A DNA stretch of 64,000 nt from Leptospira tipperaryensis (GTDB lineage: Bacteria; Spirochaetota; Leptospiria; Leptospirales; Leptospiraceae). The position numbers and the translations under genes are program-made. The stretch is taken from contig NZ_CP015217.1 of NCBI RefSeq assembly GCF_001729245.1, positions 553,501-617,500 of the forward strand, in the 5' to 3' direction. The notes beneath the pieces were generated by a model. It saw only the letters and a program-made list of their open reading frames with translations, made no database searches and had not been told where the DNA came from. This document shows positions 30,605-42,010 of this stretch, piece after piece; the stretch's first letter is position 1, and every line of letters begins with the position of its first letter.

Positions 30605-31360
30605 ATGGTAAGATTTCGAATCATCGCAGTATTCATTTTACTTTTTTCTCTCTCCGAAACGATTTTCGCACAAACTCCTTCCAACAAAGACGCGATCAAA
30701 AAGAAAGATCAGTGCGCCGAATTCTACAATCAAAGACAATTCGAAAAAGCTCTAGAAGCATGTGATAGAGCGATAGAATTGAACCCGAAGGACGGGAATG
30801 CTTATGATCTCAGAGGTTGGATCAAAGTAAATCTCTACAAATACGAAGACGCAATCGTCGACTTTAACGCCGCGATCCAACTGGATGCAAAGAATGCACA
30901 AGCGATCTTTAACCGCGGTTATACGTATTATTATATGAACGAATACAAAAAGGCTTTAGAGGATATCAACGAATCGATTCGCCTCAATCCCGAGTTTAAT
31001 CGTTCTTATCTGATGAGAGGAAAGATCGGAAACGAATTGCAGGCCTACGAAGAAGCCATCCAGGATTTGAATCGTTGTATCGAAGTGGATCCGAATTGGG
31101 TGGAAGCATTGGTAGAACGCGGGATCGTGTATATCAAGACGAGTAAATTAGGAGAAGCTTATCAAGATTTTGATAAAGTAGTCCAGCTCGATCCGAAGAA
31201 CGCGAGGGCCTTTTACAATAGAGGGATCATTCTTGTTTCGGTGGAGAATCCGGAATTTAAGAAGAATGGATGTTATGATCTCTATCAAGCTCACAACCTC
31301 GGTCATGAGAAAGCGATCAAAGCTCTGGACCATTTTTGTTCCGAGTTTAAAAAGAAATGA
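30605..31360 (+). CDS. Secreted TPR-repeat protein
   Basis: A 251-residue protein with a signal peptide (IIAVFILLFSLSETIFA) and about five tetratricopeptide repeats. Examples are YNQRQFEKALEACDRAIELN, AYDLRGWIKVNLYKYEDAI and EEAIQDLNRCIEVDPNWVEA. It ends in a less regular unit with two cysteines (KKNGCYDLYQAH, LDHFCSEF) that could form a disulfide. TPR proteins act as scaffolds; here the location is periplasmic or outer. The start is set by AAAGGGACAT before ATG 30605. It follows the glycosylation operon by 139 bases and is probably a separate unit. Confidence 0.82.
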   Translation: MVRFRIIAVFILLFSLSETIFAQTPSNKDAIKKKDQCAEFYNQRQFEKALEACDRAIELNPKDGNAYDLRGWIKVNLYKYEDAIVDFNAAIQLDAKNAQAIFNRGYTYYYMNEYKKALEDINESIRLNPEFNRSYLMRGKIGNELQAYEEAIQDLNRCIEVDPNWVEALVERGIVYIKTSKLGEAYQDFDKVVQLDPKNARAFYNRGIILVSVENPEFKKNGCYDLYQAHNLGHEKAIKALDHFCSEFKKK

Positions 31361-31413
31361 TTTCAATAAGAATTTAGTTTTTCAGAAAGGGCTTCCCTTT
31401 CTCCGATTCTAAG

Positions 31414-31680
31414 ATGGTCGAACAATCCGGAGTTGATCAAAGGTTTTAATTTTACGGAATACATGCCTTTCGAATTGGAGAACAACGTGGAGAACACCAA
31501 TTTTTGGCCGCCATGTTGTTGTTAGGCGCGATGTACGAACTCATATACGAATACAAAAACGGGCAGGTAATTCTTGCGTCTTCGATTATATCCACCATTC
31601 CCTTGTTGAGTTCGGAAGAACACAATATCGAGTTTGAACACACGATGTTGATCTTAAAATCGATCCGACTGACTCAGTAA
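31414..31680 (+). pseudogene. Small gene interrupted by an in-frame stop
   Basis: From ATG 31414 the frame reads MVEQSGVDQRF, stops at TAA (31447-31449), then continues open for 77 codons to TAA at 31678. The second part has FRIGEQRGEHQF, a hydrophobic stretch AAMLLLGAMYELIYEYKNG, and ends in LKSIRLTQ. It reads like real protein but has no good start after the stop except ATG 31513. It may be a broken gene or a short protein of 55 residues. I do not recognise the family. Confidence 0.35.
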
Positions 31681-31784
31681 TCTTTTACCTTTTTTAAAAA
31701 GGGAACTTTAGTCGCTCATTGAATGAAATAGAGAAATGATCGGCATTTCGCCCGAACGCGGTCGAAGTCCGCGTCCGGGAATAT

Positions 31785-34700
31785 TTACGCCTTAACCGTC
31801 TTAGTACGAAAAATTCTGTAAGTCAAAAAGACCAAGATCAGAATTCCTAAAAAGAAAAAAGCTCGGATGATCCAAGTCGAAACCGGAGGTTCTCCGATCG
31901 AATATCCGAAATTCTCATTTTCTTTTTCCTCTTTGATAAAAACTTCTTTTTGAAGGGAAGTTTCCGTAAACGTCTTTGCAAAGTCGAACTCGGGTGGCTG
32001 AGCGTACGGATTTCCGTAATAGATTCTGATCGTTTGGGAAGTAAGATTTTCTTCTTCCTCGATTTCCAAAGGGAATACGATTTCTTCTTGAAGAATAAAA
32101 ATTTCCACACGTTCGACCGTTAAGGAAGGATCGTCTCCGTCGAAGATTTCAAATTTCAGTTCCGAGGCGATCGGATCGGTGAAGATGAAATTTGCTTCGG
32201 AAGGAATATTCGGTTTTTTTAAAATAATATTCTCGGTTAGAAGGCTGAATTCTTTGGAGTTGTCCTTGAAAAATACTTTTACGTTTCGATTGTATTTTTC
32301 CTCTTTTAAGTGAAGGACGACCCTGTGAATCGGAACTTTCATCGGATTTTTATAATAGAACACTGTGGATCTCGTATCCGGGTTGAAACCGAATTCTAAA
32401 TCGGATCTTTCTAAATCTTTTTTAAACTCAACTCTTTCCAGTATCGGTTTGTAAATCGCTTTTGGAAATGTAAAGTTGGCTTCCGAATCCGTTTCAATAC
32501 GAACGTAAGTTATCTCTTCGTCGGATTCGAATTGAATCTGATTGGAGGCTTCTCCTCCTTGATAACTGTAAATAGTAAAACTCGATTCGGTTCCTCGGTC
32601 TTCCGGATTCTTTCCTAAATAAATCGTTCCTCTTACTTCGTATTCCGGAGGTCCAAGTGCGAGAATCGTAGTGTAGTGAGTTTTCGCCGGAGCCTTCGGA
32701 AGTTTTAATACGTAGACGTTGCCTGTTTCATTCTTAACTTTAAAAAGAAGTTTTGCAACGGATTCTCCGCCTTCGCTGGATGCTTCGATCGTATTCCGAG
32801 TGATAAAGGGAATCGTTTTGCCGTTTTGAACAATCCTTCTGTCGTTGACTCCGGAATGTCTGACGATGTCTTCGTCTAACTTTATCTTTCCGTAGAAACC
32901 TGCTTCTTCGTCTTTTTGTTTTTCTATCTTCGGTATTTGAATGTCTTTATAATATTTATAACCCTTTGTGTTGATCGATTCTGCGGAGAGCGGCGTAAGC
33001 GAAGAAGAAACGCCGATGGCAAAAAGAATCAGCGTCAAACCCGTAAAAGTTTTTGCGATAGAGAGTTTTTCCTTAAATTTCTGATAAAAAAGGCTCACTA
33101 AAAAGAATCCGACTCCGAGCGTAAAACCCGCGATGATTCTTACGATGATGCTCATCGTCCAAATATCATAAAAATATAATTTTGCAACCAGGACGGACGC
33201 GACCGCGATTCCGACGATCCGGAAGGATTTGAAAGAATATCGAAATCCTACAAAAAGAAAGACCGACGCGTAGAACGCGAGAACATAAGAAAAACCTAAA
33301 TTTCTATAGTGTTCGTCGTGAACCGCGTAGTGAACGTCGATTATAGTTCCCCAAATTAAAGTGATAATTCCCATATAAATGAATCCTCTTTCGAACCAAA
33401 AAACGGTTTCGCTTTTTCGAATTTGATACGTTGCAAAAAGAAATAAAGAAGCAAGGACATAGAGCGCGAATCTTTCGTTGAGAAGAAAGATTCTATCTAA
33501 GTCTTCCATCTGATTTAGAAAGTAGAGTTTGAACAAGGCTACGAACCAGATTCCGATCGAAATAAACTGAAAGGATGTCTTCTTCAAACTTACTCCCAAG
33601 ATCGAGACAATACCCGCGAGCATGATCCAGGAAAATGTCAGCCAACTTCCTTCGGAGAAGTCGGTCAAAGAGGCGAATGTAAATCCTAAAAGAAGACAAA
33701 GATTGATCGTCTCGAAATTGTCCCGGGCACGTGCCGATAAGAGGTCTGATTTTTTTCCGTAACGATCGATCATGATCGCAAATAGAAGTGCGCCAAAAAG
33801 AAAAAAATGAGCCGTTAGATTCGGATAAAATTTATTCAATTGATTGTATCCGCTATAACCGAAGAAGAGGGCGTTGGTCACCTGGAAAAATAACATCAAG
33901 ATAGAATTTAGATTTGGAAAGACACTTCCCGATTCTTCCATCCGATCGAGCAACCGGGGAAAGAAGAAAAAATTCCCATAGAGAAAAAGGAAAAACGAAA
34001 AATTGATAAATAAAAACGGAATTGTGAAACCGCTTTGGTAAATGTTTTCCGCGGACCAGAAGGTATAAAGAGTGAAGTTTGCGATCAACAGCACAAAGGA
34101 GGAAATGATCCAGGGCGACTTTCTAGAAATTAACAAATGCAGAATATTCAAAAAGAGTAAATATCCAAAGAGGAATTGATAGGAATTCTCACCTTGAGAG
34201 ATTAAAACGGGAGACAATACGGATCCGATCAATCCGAAAATGTAAAGAATTTCTTTACGGATCCAATAGGCCAGTCCGGAAGAAAAGACGCTCAGAAAAG
34301 TAAGATAGATAAACGTTTCCGAAAGAGTAAAAAGATCGTAGTAGTGATACGCGCCGAACAGACTCAGATAGACGATCGAAAATCCGGTTCCCAAAACCGA
34401 TTCGGGTAAAATTCTATATCCCTTGACGTTGAGTCTGAGCCCCGTGAAGGCGATTCCGAATCCGATCGACATACCGATCAAGATTCTTCCCGACTCGTTG
34501 ACCCAGCGGTTATCAAAAGCGTATTTGATAAACCAGATCGTCGCAAGAAGAATGGAAAACAATCCTGCTTTTCCTAATAGATTGCCTCCTAAAAAAAGTT
34601 CCCATTCGGGGCTCCTCTTTTTCTCAACCGGCTTTTCTATCTTTGTTTCGGAAGAAGTTTTTTGAAGGGGAGGCTGAATCGTTTCCCCTTCGGTCGGATT

Positions 34701-34787
34701 GGAGGAATACGTCGCGATTTCTTTTTTGAGAGAAACGACTTCTTCTTCGAGTTGATCTAAACGTTTTTTTATTTTCTCGATATCCAA
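31785..34787 (-). CDS. DUF2339 membrane protein fused to a DUF3999-type outer domain
   Basis: A 1000-residue protein. A short coiled coil (1-25) and a linker precede about 20 or more membrane helices (about 65-600) with the DUF2339 opening GGNLLGKAGLFSILLATIWF. The region about 610-960 is a large beta-rich outer domain resembling DUF3999 (DRRIVQNGKTIPFITRN, then Ig-like strands). One last membrane helix (IIRAFFFLGILILVFLTYRI) and a basic tail end the protein. In other bacteria DUF2339 and DUF3999 proteins are separate neighbouring genes, so this is a fusion. The function is unknown; an envelope assembly role is likely from topology. Confidence 0.75.
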   Translation of the reverse strand: MDIEKIKKRLDQLEEEVVSLKKEIATYSSNPTEGETIQPPLQKTSSETKIEKPVEKKRSPEWELFLGGNLLGKAGLFSILLATIWFIKYAFDNRWVNESGRILIGMSIGFGIAFTGLRLNVKGYRILPESVLGTGFSIVYLSLFGAYHYYDLFTLSETFIYLTFLSVFSSGLAYWIRKEILYIFGLIGSVLSPVLISQGENSYQFLFGYLLFLNILHLLISRKSPWIISSFVLLIANFTLYTFWSAENIYQSGFTIPFLFINFSFFLFLYGNFFFFPRLLDRMEESGSVFPNLNSILMLFFQVTNALFFGYSGYNQLNKFYPNLTAHFFLFGALLFAIMIDRYGKKSDLLSARARDNFETINLCLLLGFTFASLTDFSEGSWLTFSWIMLAGIVSILGVSLKKTSFQFISIGIWFVALFKLYFLNQMEDLDRIFLLNERFALYVLASLFLFATYQIRKSETVFWFERGFIYMGIITLIWGTIIDVHYAVHDEHYRNLGFSYVLAFYASVFLFVGFRYSFKSFRIVGIAVASVLVAKLYFYDIWTMSIIVRIIAGFTLGVGFFLVSLFYQKFKEKLSIAKTFTGLTLILFAIGVSSSLTPLSAESINTKGYKYYKDIQIPKIEKQKDEEAGFYGKIKLDEDIVRHSGVNDRRIVQNGKTIPFITRNTIEASSEGGESVAKLLFKVKNETGNVYVLKLPKAPAKTHYTTILALGPPEYEVRGTIYLGKNPEDRGTESSFTIYSYQGGEASNQIQFESDEEITYVRIETDSEANFTFPKAIYKPILERVEFKKDLERSDLEFGFNPDTRSTVFYYKNPMKVPIHRVVLHLKEEKYNRNVKVFFKDNSKEFSLLTENIILKKPNIPSEANFIFTDPIASELKFEIFDGDDPSLTVERVEIFILQEEIVFPLEIEEEENLTSQTIRIYYGNPYAQPPEFDFAKTFTETSLQKEVFIKEEKENENFGYSIGEPPVSTWIIRAFFFLGILILVFLTYRIFRTKTVKA

Positions 34788-35010
34788 GTAATACCTTCCA
34801 TCCGAAGCATTCCGATAATTTCGCTAATTCCTCCGATGGAAAGCAAAATAACAATTTCTCTACTGTCTTTCTGACATAATGAAGTTTCGACTTTGATCTT
34901 AAAGTCCTCTTCGGTTCTTGAGATTGTTCCTCAAAAAGCAAATGACAGGGGGAGAAGTTGTGATTTTCTAGTTATCAGATTCGAATTTTTTACATCAGGA
35001 TTAAAAACCC

Positions 35011-36687
<1,677 letters not shown>

Positions 36688-36707
36688 TTTGAAAAGATAA
36701 AATCGAG

Positions 36708-36737
36708 AAAGTCCATTCAAAAAATAGAATGGACTTT
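36708..36737 (+). terminator. Hairpin after the acyl-CoA dehydrogenase gene
   Basis: AAAGTCCATTC (36708-36718) pairs with GAATGGACTTT (36727-36737) across an eight-base A-rich loop. It is the first of two hairpins in tandem; it is not followed by a T run. Confidence 0.55.
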
Positions 36738-36743
36738 GAGGAT

Positions 36744-36770
36744 AAAAAGGCGGAGTGATCCGCCTTTTTT
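36744..36770 (+). terminator. Rho-independent terminator
   Basis: AAAAAGGCGGA (36744-36754) pairs with TCCGCCTTTTT (36759-36769) across a GTGA loop, and the T run extends to 36770. The A run on the left makes it usable from both strands. Confidence 0.9.
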
Positions 36771-36887
36771 GTTTTAGAATCTTGAGAATTTTGAGAAGGG
36801 CTCCCTTAATTGTGGAAGAGGCCAGAAATTTTCTATGGCTCGCCTTCGATGATCGCGGTAAGGTTTGAATTTTTTGCAAGATTTGAT

Positions 36888-37040
36888 TTTGTCGTAGTTC
36901 CTACAAAATCGGATTGCAAGAATTTAACTTGAAAGAAAGTGATTTTTCTGATAGAGAAGAGCCTCCCGCTTTTTCCCACGAGCCCACCACCTCCACCCTA
37001 ACTCGGGTGGGGGCTGCCTTTTTTTACGGAGGGAGTTCGT
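36888..37040. repeat. Composite intergenic repeat, copy 2
   Basis: TAGTTCCTACAAAA (about 36895) is followed 80 bases on by CCCACGAGCCCACCACC and CCCTAACTCGGGTGGGGGC (about 36976-37015), then TTTACGGAGGGAGTTCG. The order and spacing match 25738-25930. The surrounding 600 bases (36771-37381) hold no gene I can support. Confidence 0.55.
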
Positions 37041-37381
37041 TGACGAATTTTCTTCCTCTGTAGAAGTCATTGGATCTGAAATCGATTTTGATTTAATCTC
37101 AAGAATTTTGATTCAAGTCCATTTTTAAGTAACAGCCTTCTCCTCTTTTTAGATTTGGAAAGCGAAAGGATCACTTTTCGATTTCTAAGAACCGTTGCCC
37201 TTCGGAAATCCTTTTTGCTCCTTTTTTGAACTTCAAGTTATCTTTTGATAAATGTATTTCCAACGAAATCGTTTTGAAAGTTATAGCATGAATTCTTTTT
37301 AGTGAGTATTATTTACGAAAACTTGTGGATTTTTCAATTTTGATTCTTATATGTGGTTAAAAATTTTTAGAGAAGGTGGGT

Positions 37382-37639
37382 ATGAAATTTATTTTTACCA
37401 TTAGTATATTATTAATATCTAATTCAATATTTCCTGTAGATATTGTAAACAAGGATAAGGTTTCTTACAGGGTTATTTATGACGACGCGGGGACACAACA
37501 TAATGAGATCATCAATCCCGGTAAAAAGTTGAGTAGTATTTGCGGGGAATGTACGGTTCGTATTTCCGGCTTGGGGAGTTTTCAGGCGGCAGGAAGTGAT
37601 AAAATCGTAATCCAAAATGGAGAAGTGAAAGTCGAGTAG
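37382..37639 (+). CDS. Small secreted protein, unknown function
   Basis: From ATG 37382, behind GAAGGTGG, the product is 85 residues. A signal peptide (FIFTISILLISNSIFP) leads to a mature domain of about 65 residues that is all beta in pattern (VSYRVIYDDAGTQHNEI, SSICGECTVRISGLGS). The CGEC pair could form a disulfide or bind a metal. I do not recognise the family. It stands alone in a gene-poor stretch. The local base composition is more AT-rich than the flanking genes. Confidence 0.6.
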   Translation: MKFIFTISILLISNSIFPVDIVNKDKVSYRVIYDDAGTQHNEIINPGKKLSSICGECTVRISGLGSFQAAGSDKIVIQNGEVKVE

Positions 37640-37857
37640 CTCGATTCGGTCGCTGAGAAAAGCTTTGTAGATAACACTTCTTATCATTCGTTATCCGTTG
37701 TTGAGTAGGAAAATGGATTGAGAATAAAAAAATTGCTCGGCGCAAATCGTCGACGTTACGTCTGAATTAACATTTATAACCTCAAGTTTTTGACTTCGCA
37801 CTTTTAGAATCGAGAAATCGAGTTCGTTGGAGATTCTTGAGAAGAAAGGAGAAAGAT

Positions 37858-38298
37858 ATGTTTGCATTTAAGAATTTAGCGATTGCTACTTTTGTATTTT
37901 TTAATTTTTCGATTTTTGCTACCGGACACGGTTTGTTTACGAACATTAAAAGCAGAGTCGAAAAGGAAGGTTTTAGTGATCGTAAGTTAGCGATTTTAAA
38001 ATCCGAAGCGTCAAGAACGACTTTTACTGCGGATCAGGTTGCGGAATTGATGGACCTTTTTAGTTTTTCTGCGGATAAAATGAAAGCTCTAACCTCGCTT
38101 CGGAATCGAATCGAAGATCCTGAAAACGCATATGTGATCGTGGAGCGTTTCTCCTATGATGTGGATAAGAAGAATGCCGCAAGTCTATTGGATGGGATCG
38201 AATCTGCTCTTCCTAAACCGCCTCGTATGAGCAAACGTACGGTTTGTTGGGGGGACGGTCCGGGTCGCTATTGTTACACGGAATACATTGAACAATAA
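37858..38298 (+). CDS. DUF4476 secreted protein
   Basis: From ATG 37858, after AAGGAGAAAG, the product is 146 residues with signal peptide ending near FSIFATG. Residues about 35-125 follow the DUF4476 pattern of four helices: FSDRKLAILKSEASRTTFTADQ, LMDLFSFSADKMKAL, IEDPENAYVIVERFSYD and KKNAASLLD. The tail carries three cysteines and aromatic residues (VCWGDGPGRYCYTEY). The molecular role of DUF4476 is not known. The end may overlap the decayed gene on the opposite strand. Confidence 0.7.
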   Translation: MFAFKNLAIATFVFFNFSIFATGHGLFTNIKSRVEKEGFSDRKLAILKSEASRTTFTADQVAELMDLFSFSADKMKALTSLRNRIEDPENAYVIVERFSYDVDKKNAASLLDGIESALPKPPRMSKRTVCWGDGPGRYCYTEYIEQ

Positions 38299-38302
38299 AA
38301 AG

Positions 38303-38701
38303 TCCCGGTTCATTCACGAAAGAATCGTATGCATAAGAGATTGGTCCATAGATGCGCGATTCTTTCCTTTCGTTTGATACAATGAGAAGCTTCTTTGCAA
38401 GTATATCCCAGGTCTCAAGCTTTAAGATTCGGGGGATATTCTTCATGGTCTTGGGTGGAGAGAAAACCGATAGAGACTTTCCTTTATCATGAAATTCTAA
38501 TTCTACAAGCGTAAGTTTTTCTTTTCTTTTGTAAGAACTCGGACGAAATGCTTTTCTGTGAAGATTCTCATTTTAGTGCCTTCGTTCGCTTTGAGGACAA
38601 AAATCTCTGTTTCGGTAGAGAGAGTGAAGTAGGAATACCGACCGAGGATTTTTCGCGCACAGATTGTATGATTCTTTCCGGAGAAATTCCAGCTCTTTCA
38701 T
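38303..38701 (-). pseudogene. Frameshifted gene remnant, unknown family
   Basis: Reading leftward from ATG 38701 gives MKELEFLRKESYNLC. After one shift it gives ARKILGRYSYFTLSTETE and VLKANEGTKMRIFTEKHFV, and after a second shift KLTLVELEFHDKGKSLSVF, then MKNIPRILKLETWDILAKKL. The three pieces join into one plausible protein of about 130 residues with even charge pattern, so the gene seems broken by at least two frameshifts. The left end is not certain. An opposite-strand frame (38548-38727) is less convincing. Confidence 0.45.
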
Positions 38702-38780
38702 TTCGTCGCAATTACAACAAAAAATAATCCATTGATTTTCGTTCTTTTACTTGTTAGAGAAACCGGTTTCGATAATATGA

Positions 38781-39341
38781 ATGATCGATTTAGATTTTGT
38801 TGTTATCATGAACATTATACCCGATAAATTAACAATCAAGAGAAAAAGAAACAAAGTCGTCTATTCTTACGATCGCTTTCAATACATATCTTTATTCAGA
38901 ATTTTTATCTCTTTGTTTTTTATTCTGACAATTCTTTCGGACTTAATTGATTTTAAAATTTCTGAAAATCCGATTTGGCTGATCCCCGCTTTGTTTATTC
39001 CGGGATATATACTTTATACTTCGATTCACTATTCATTCAATTCTACGAATATTTTAATCAATGTCCGATATGTTATCATCTATTCTTCCCCGATCCCTAC
39101 GAAATGGAAAAAATGATTCGTAAGAAAGATCTCAAAAACATATTTACCAAATCGATTCTTGTATCTTCTTCGGATAGTTCTTCCGAATATAATACCTATT
39201 CCGTTTGTTTTGTAATTAGGTGACGGAAAAGAAATTGTAATTCTGGATAAGATCGACGATTTTGTTCACGCGAAAACGATCGAAAGACTCTTAGATGAAG
39301 AATTGAAGACAAACTCAGACCGCGTTTCCGGCGCGATCTAA
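38781..39341 (+). pseudogene. Frameshifted small membrane protein gene
   Basis: The first piece (38781-39116) has a basic start, two membrane helices (SLFRIFISLFFILTILSDLI and WLIPALFIPGYILYT) and breaks at TGA. The second piece in another frame reads VRKKDLKNIFTKSILVSS to about 39220. The third resumes in a third frame with LGDGKEIVILDKIDDFVHAK and ends at TAA 39341. Joined, they would form a protein of about 185 residues with two helices and a soluble tail. At least two frameshifts make it a pseudogene unless the sequence is wrong. Confidence 0.55.
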
Positions 39342-39434
39342 TTATTTCGTGAAGACTTTTAATAAAGAGTGAATACCTCAAAAAGTGAGAGCCCGGATGT
39401 TTGGCCGAGATCGGTTTCGCGGATTTACGAACTC

Positions 39435-40583
<1,149 letters not shown>

Positions 40584-40680
40584 TCTAATCTCTTTTTCTA
40601 TTTCTATTTACGATTTTTGTTTTAGACCGTTCTCTTTGACCTTTGGATCCACAAATAAGCGAACGAACGCAAGGTTACGC

Positions 40681-40989
40681 TTATCTTTCTCCCGGCGCTG
40701 AAGTTACGTATTCGATTTTTATATCCGGAAACGAATCTGTCATCTTCCATTCTCCGCAAGAATCCGCAAACGAATCCACGATCTTTACTTTTATGTCCGG
40801 AAAATGATCTACGACTTGGACTCGTATATCCGGAAAGTTTTTGACTATTTTGATTTTACCGTAAATAGGTTTGCCTTGGAACGTACAAACTCGATCGATC
40901 TTATTTGCGTCGATGGACGTTCCGATAAGATGGAAACTGATAAGAATTGCAGAGGATAGAATTTTAGAAAGTGAAAGGAAATATTTCAT
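40681..40989 (-). CDS. 7(1) septoil knot domain protein, shortened paralogue
   Basis: The 102-residue protein has a signal peptide and then CTFQGKPIYGKIKIV and a series of short strands separated by FPD-type turns: IRVQVVDHFPD, IKVKIVDSFAD, SCGEWKMTDSFPD and IKIEYVTSAPG. This is the 7(1) septoil knot repeat. Compared with its neighbour at 41057 it has one strand-turn unit fewer after the SCG motif, and its turns have drifted from TSFPD. The two cysteines (CTF and SCG) that probably pair are kept. Function is unknown. It lies 67 bases downstream of the longer copy on the same strand, as a tandem duplicate. Confidence 0.7.
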   Translation of the reverse strand: MKYFLSLSKILSSAILISFHLIGTSIDANKIDRVCTFQGKPIYGKIKIVKNFPDIRVQVVDHFPDIKVKIVDSFADSCGEWKMTDSFPDIKIEYVTSAPGER

Positions 40990-41056
40990 GAAATTCGATT
41001 TACAGAGAAATTGCTCGCTCTGTAAATCGAAATCGGATTCTTAAAAACTTAGGCTT

Positions 41057-41383
41057 TTAATTTTCTCCGGGAAAGCTAGTTACATACTGAATTTTTATAT
41101 CCGGAAAGCTGGTCACGATCTGAACCTTCGTGTCGGGAAACGAATTTACGATTTCCCATTTTCCGCAAGAATCAGGAAACGAGGTTACCTTCTGCACTTT
41201 TAGATCCGGAAAGGAAGTGACTTCCTGTACTTTTACGTCCGGAAAACTCGTTACGATTTGAATCTTTCCGTAAAGTTTTTTCCCGTTAAAGGTACAACCG
41301 GATTGAACGTTGCCGGCGTAGATAAAACCGGCTCCTATCGTCAGACAAATCAGAAAAGCTAACATCAACATTTTCTTTGTCAT
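41057..41383 (-). CDS. 7(1) septoil knot domain protein
   Basis: A 108-residue secreted protein with signal peptide MLMLAFLICLTIGAGFIYA. The mature domain has CTFNGKKLYGKIQIV, then six near-identical strand-turn units such as TSFPDVKVQEV, TSFPDLKVQKV, NSFPDTKVQIV and TSFPDIKIQYV, with SCGKWEIV in the middle. This is the septoil knot fold, a knotted beta-prism. Two cysteines probably form one disulfide. No function is established to my knowledge. It is the upstream member of a tandem pair, and the strict repeat suggests selection for the fold. Confidence 0.8.
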   Translation of the reverse strand: MTKKMLMLAFLICLTIGAGFIYAGNVQSGCTFNGKKLYGKIQIVTSFPDVKVQEVTSFPDLKVQKVTSFPDSCGKWEIVNSFPDTKVQIVTSFPDIKIQYVTSFPGEN

Positions 41384-41465
41384 TTGGATACTCCTATTGT
41401 TTCAGAATCAAATCCTGGAAATTTATTATTGAAACTATTTTTTTAGAATTAGAATCAAAATAGCA

Positions 41466-41867
41466 ATGAACAACTTACTCCCCGGTCTTTTTCTTTTTAC
41501 GGATATCGCCTTTATTCTCTACTGGATGATTACTGGTTTTCACTGGATTCCGGAATCCTATCTCTTCAAAGACTATCACAATCCGATTCTTATGGATTGG
41601 AATTGGTCCTTTTTGCCTTTGGATCTATTCGTTTCGATCACCGGGTTTTATAGTCTTTATCTCCGAAAACGAAATCGTTCCGAGTGGGAGAGGGTCGCGT
41701 TGATTTCCCTCGTTCTTACGAGTTGTTCCGGATTGCAGGCGGTCGCTTTTTGGGGTTTTCGAATGGACTTTGATCCTTCTTGGTGGATTCCCAATCTCTA
41801 TCTTTTGTTGTATCCGATTTACTTTATCCATCGACTTGCTTTCGCGTCTTCTTCCATCAAAGAGTAA
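41466..41867 (+). CDS. Four-helix membrane protein, DUF5360/YvaD-like
   Basis: The 133-residue protein has four membrane helices: about 3-22, 48-65, 78-98 and 104-123. Aromatic motifs (YHNPILMDWNWSFLPLDLF, FWGFRMDFDP) are of the DUF5360/YvaD type, a small membrane family of unknown function. There is no signal peptide beyond the first helix. It is transcribed away from the septoil knot pair. The start ATG 41466 has a weak ribosome site. Confidence 0.6.
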   Translation: MNNLLPGLFLFTDIAFILYWMITGFHWIPESYLFKDYHNPILMDWNWSFLPLDLFVSITGFYSLYLRKRNRSEWERVALISLVLTSCSGLQAVAFWGFRMDFDPSWWIPNLYLLLYPIYFIHRLAFASSSIKE

Positions 41868-42010
41868 AAAAGAATTTTAGAAGAATTCTTAAAAAGAAGG
41901 AATCACTTTTTCTCTTGAAATTGAGTTGCTCAATCGACTGTTTTTTTCGGTATAGTTGAAAAGAGGACAGGAAGAATCCGGATTCCTTTTTTTAATCAAC
42001 GCCATCATTT

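Noticed and set aside
38548..38727. Plus-strand 59-codon frame opposite the first pseudogene
   Set aside because: The minus-strand reading is longer and continues across two repaired frameshifts; the plus frame has no ribosome site.
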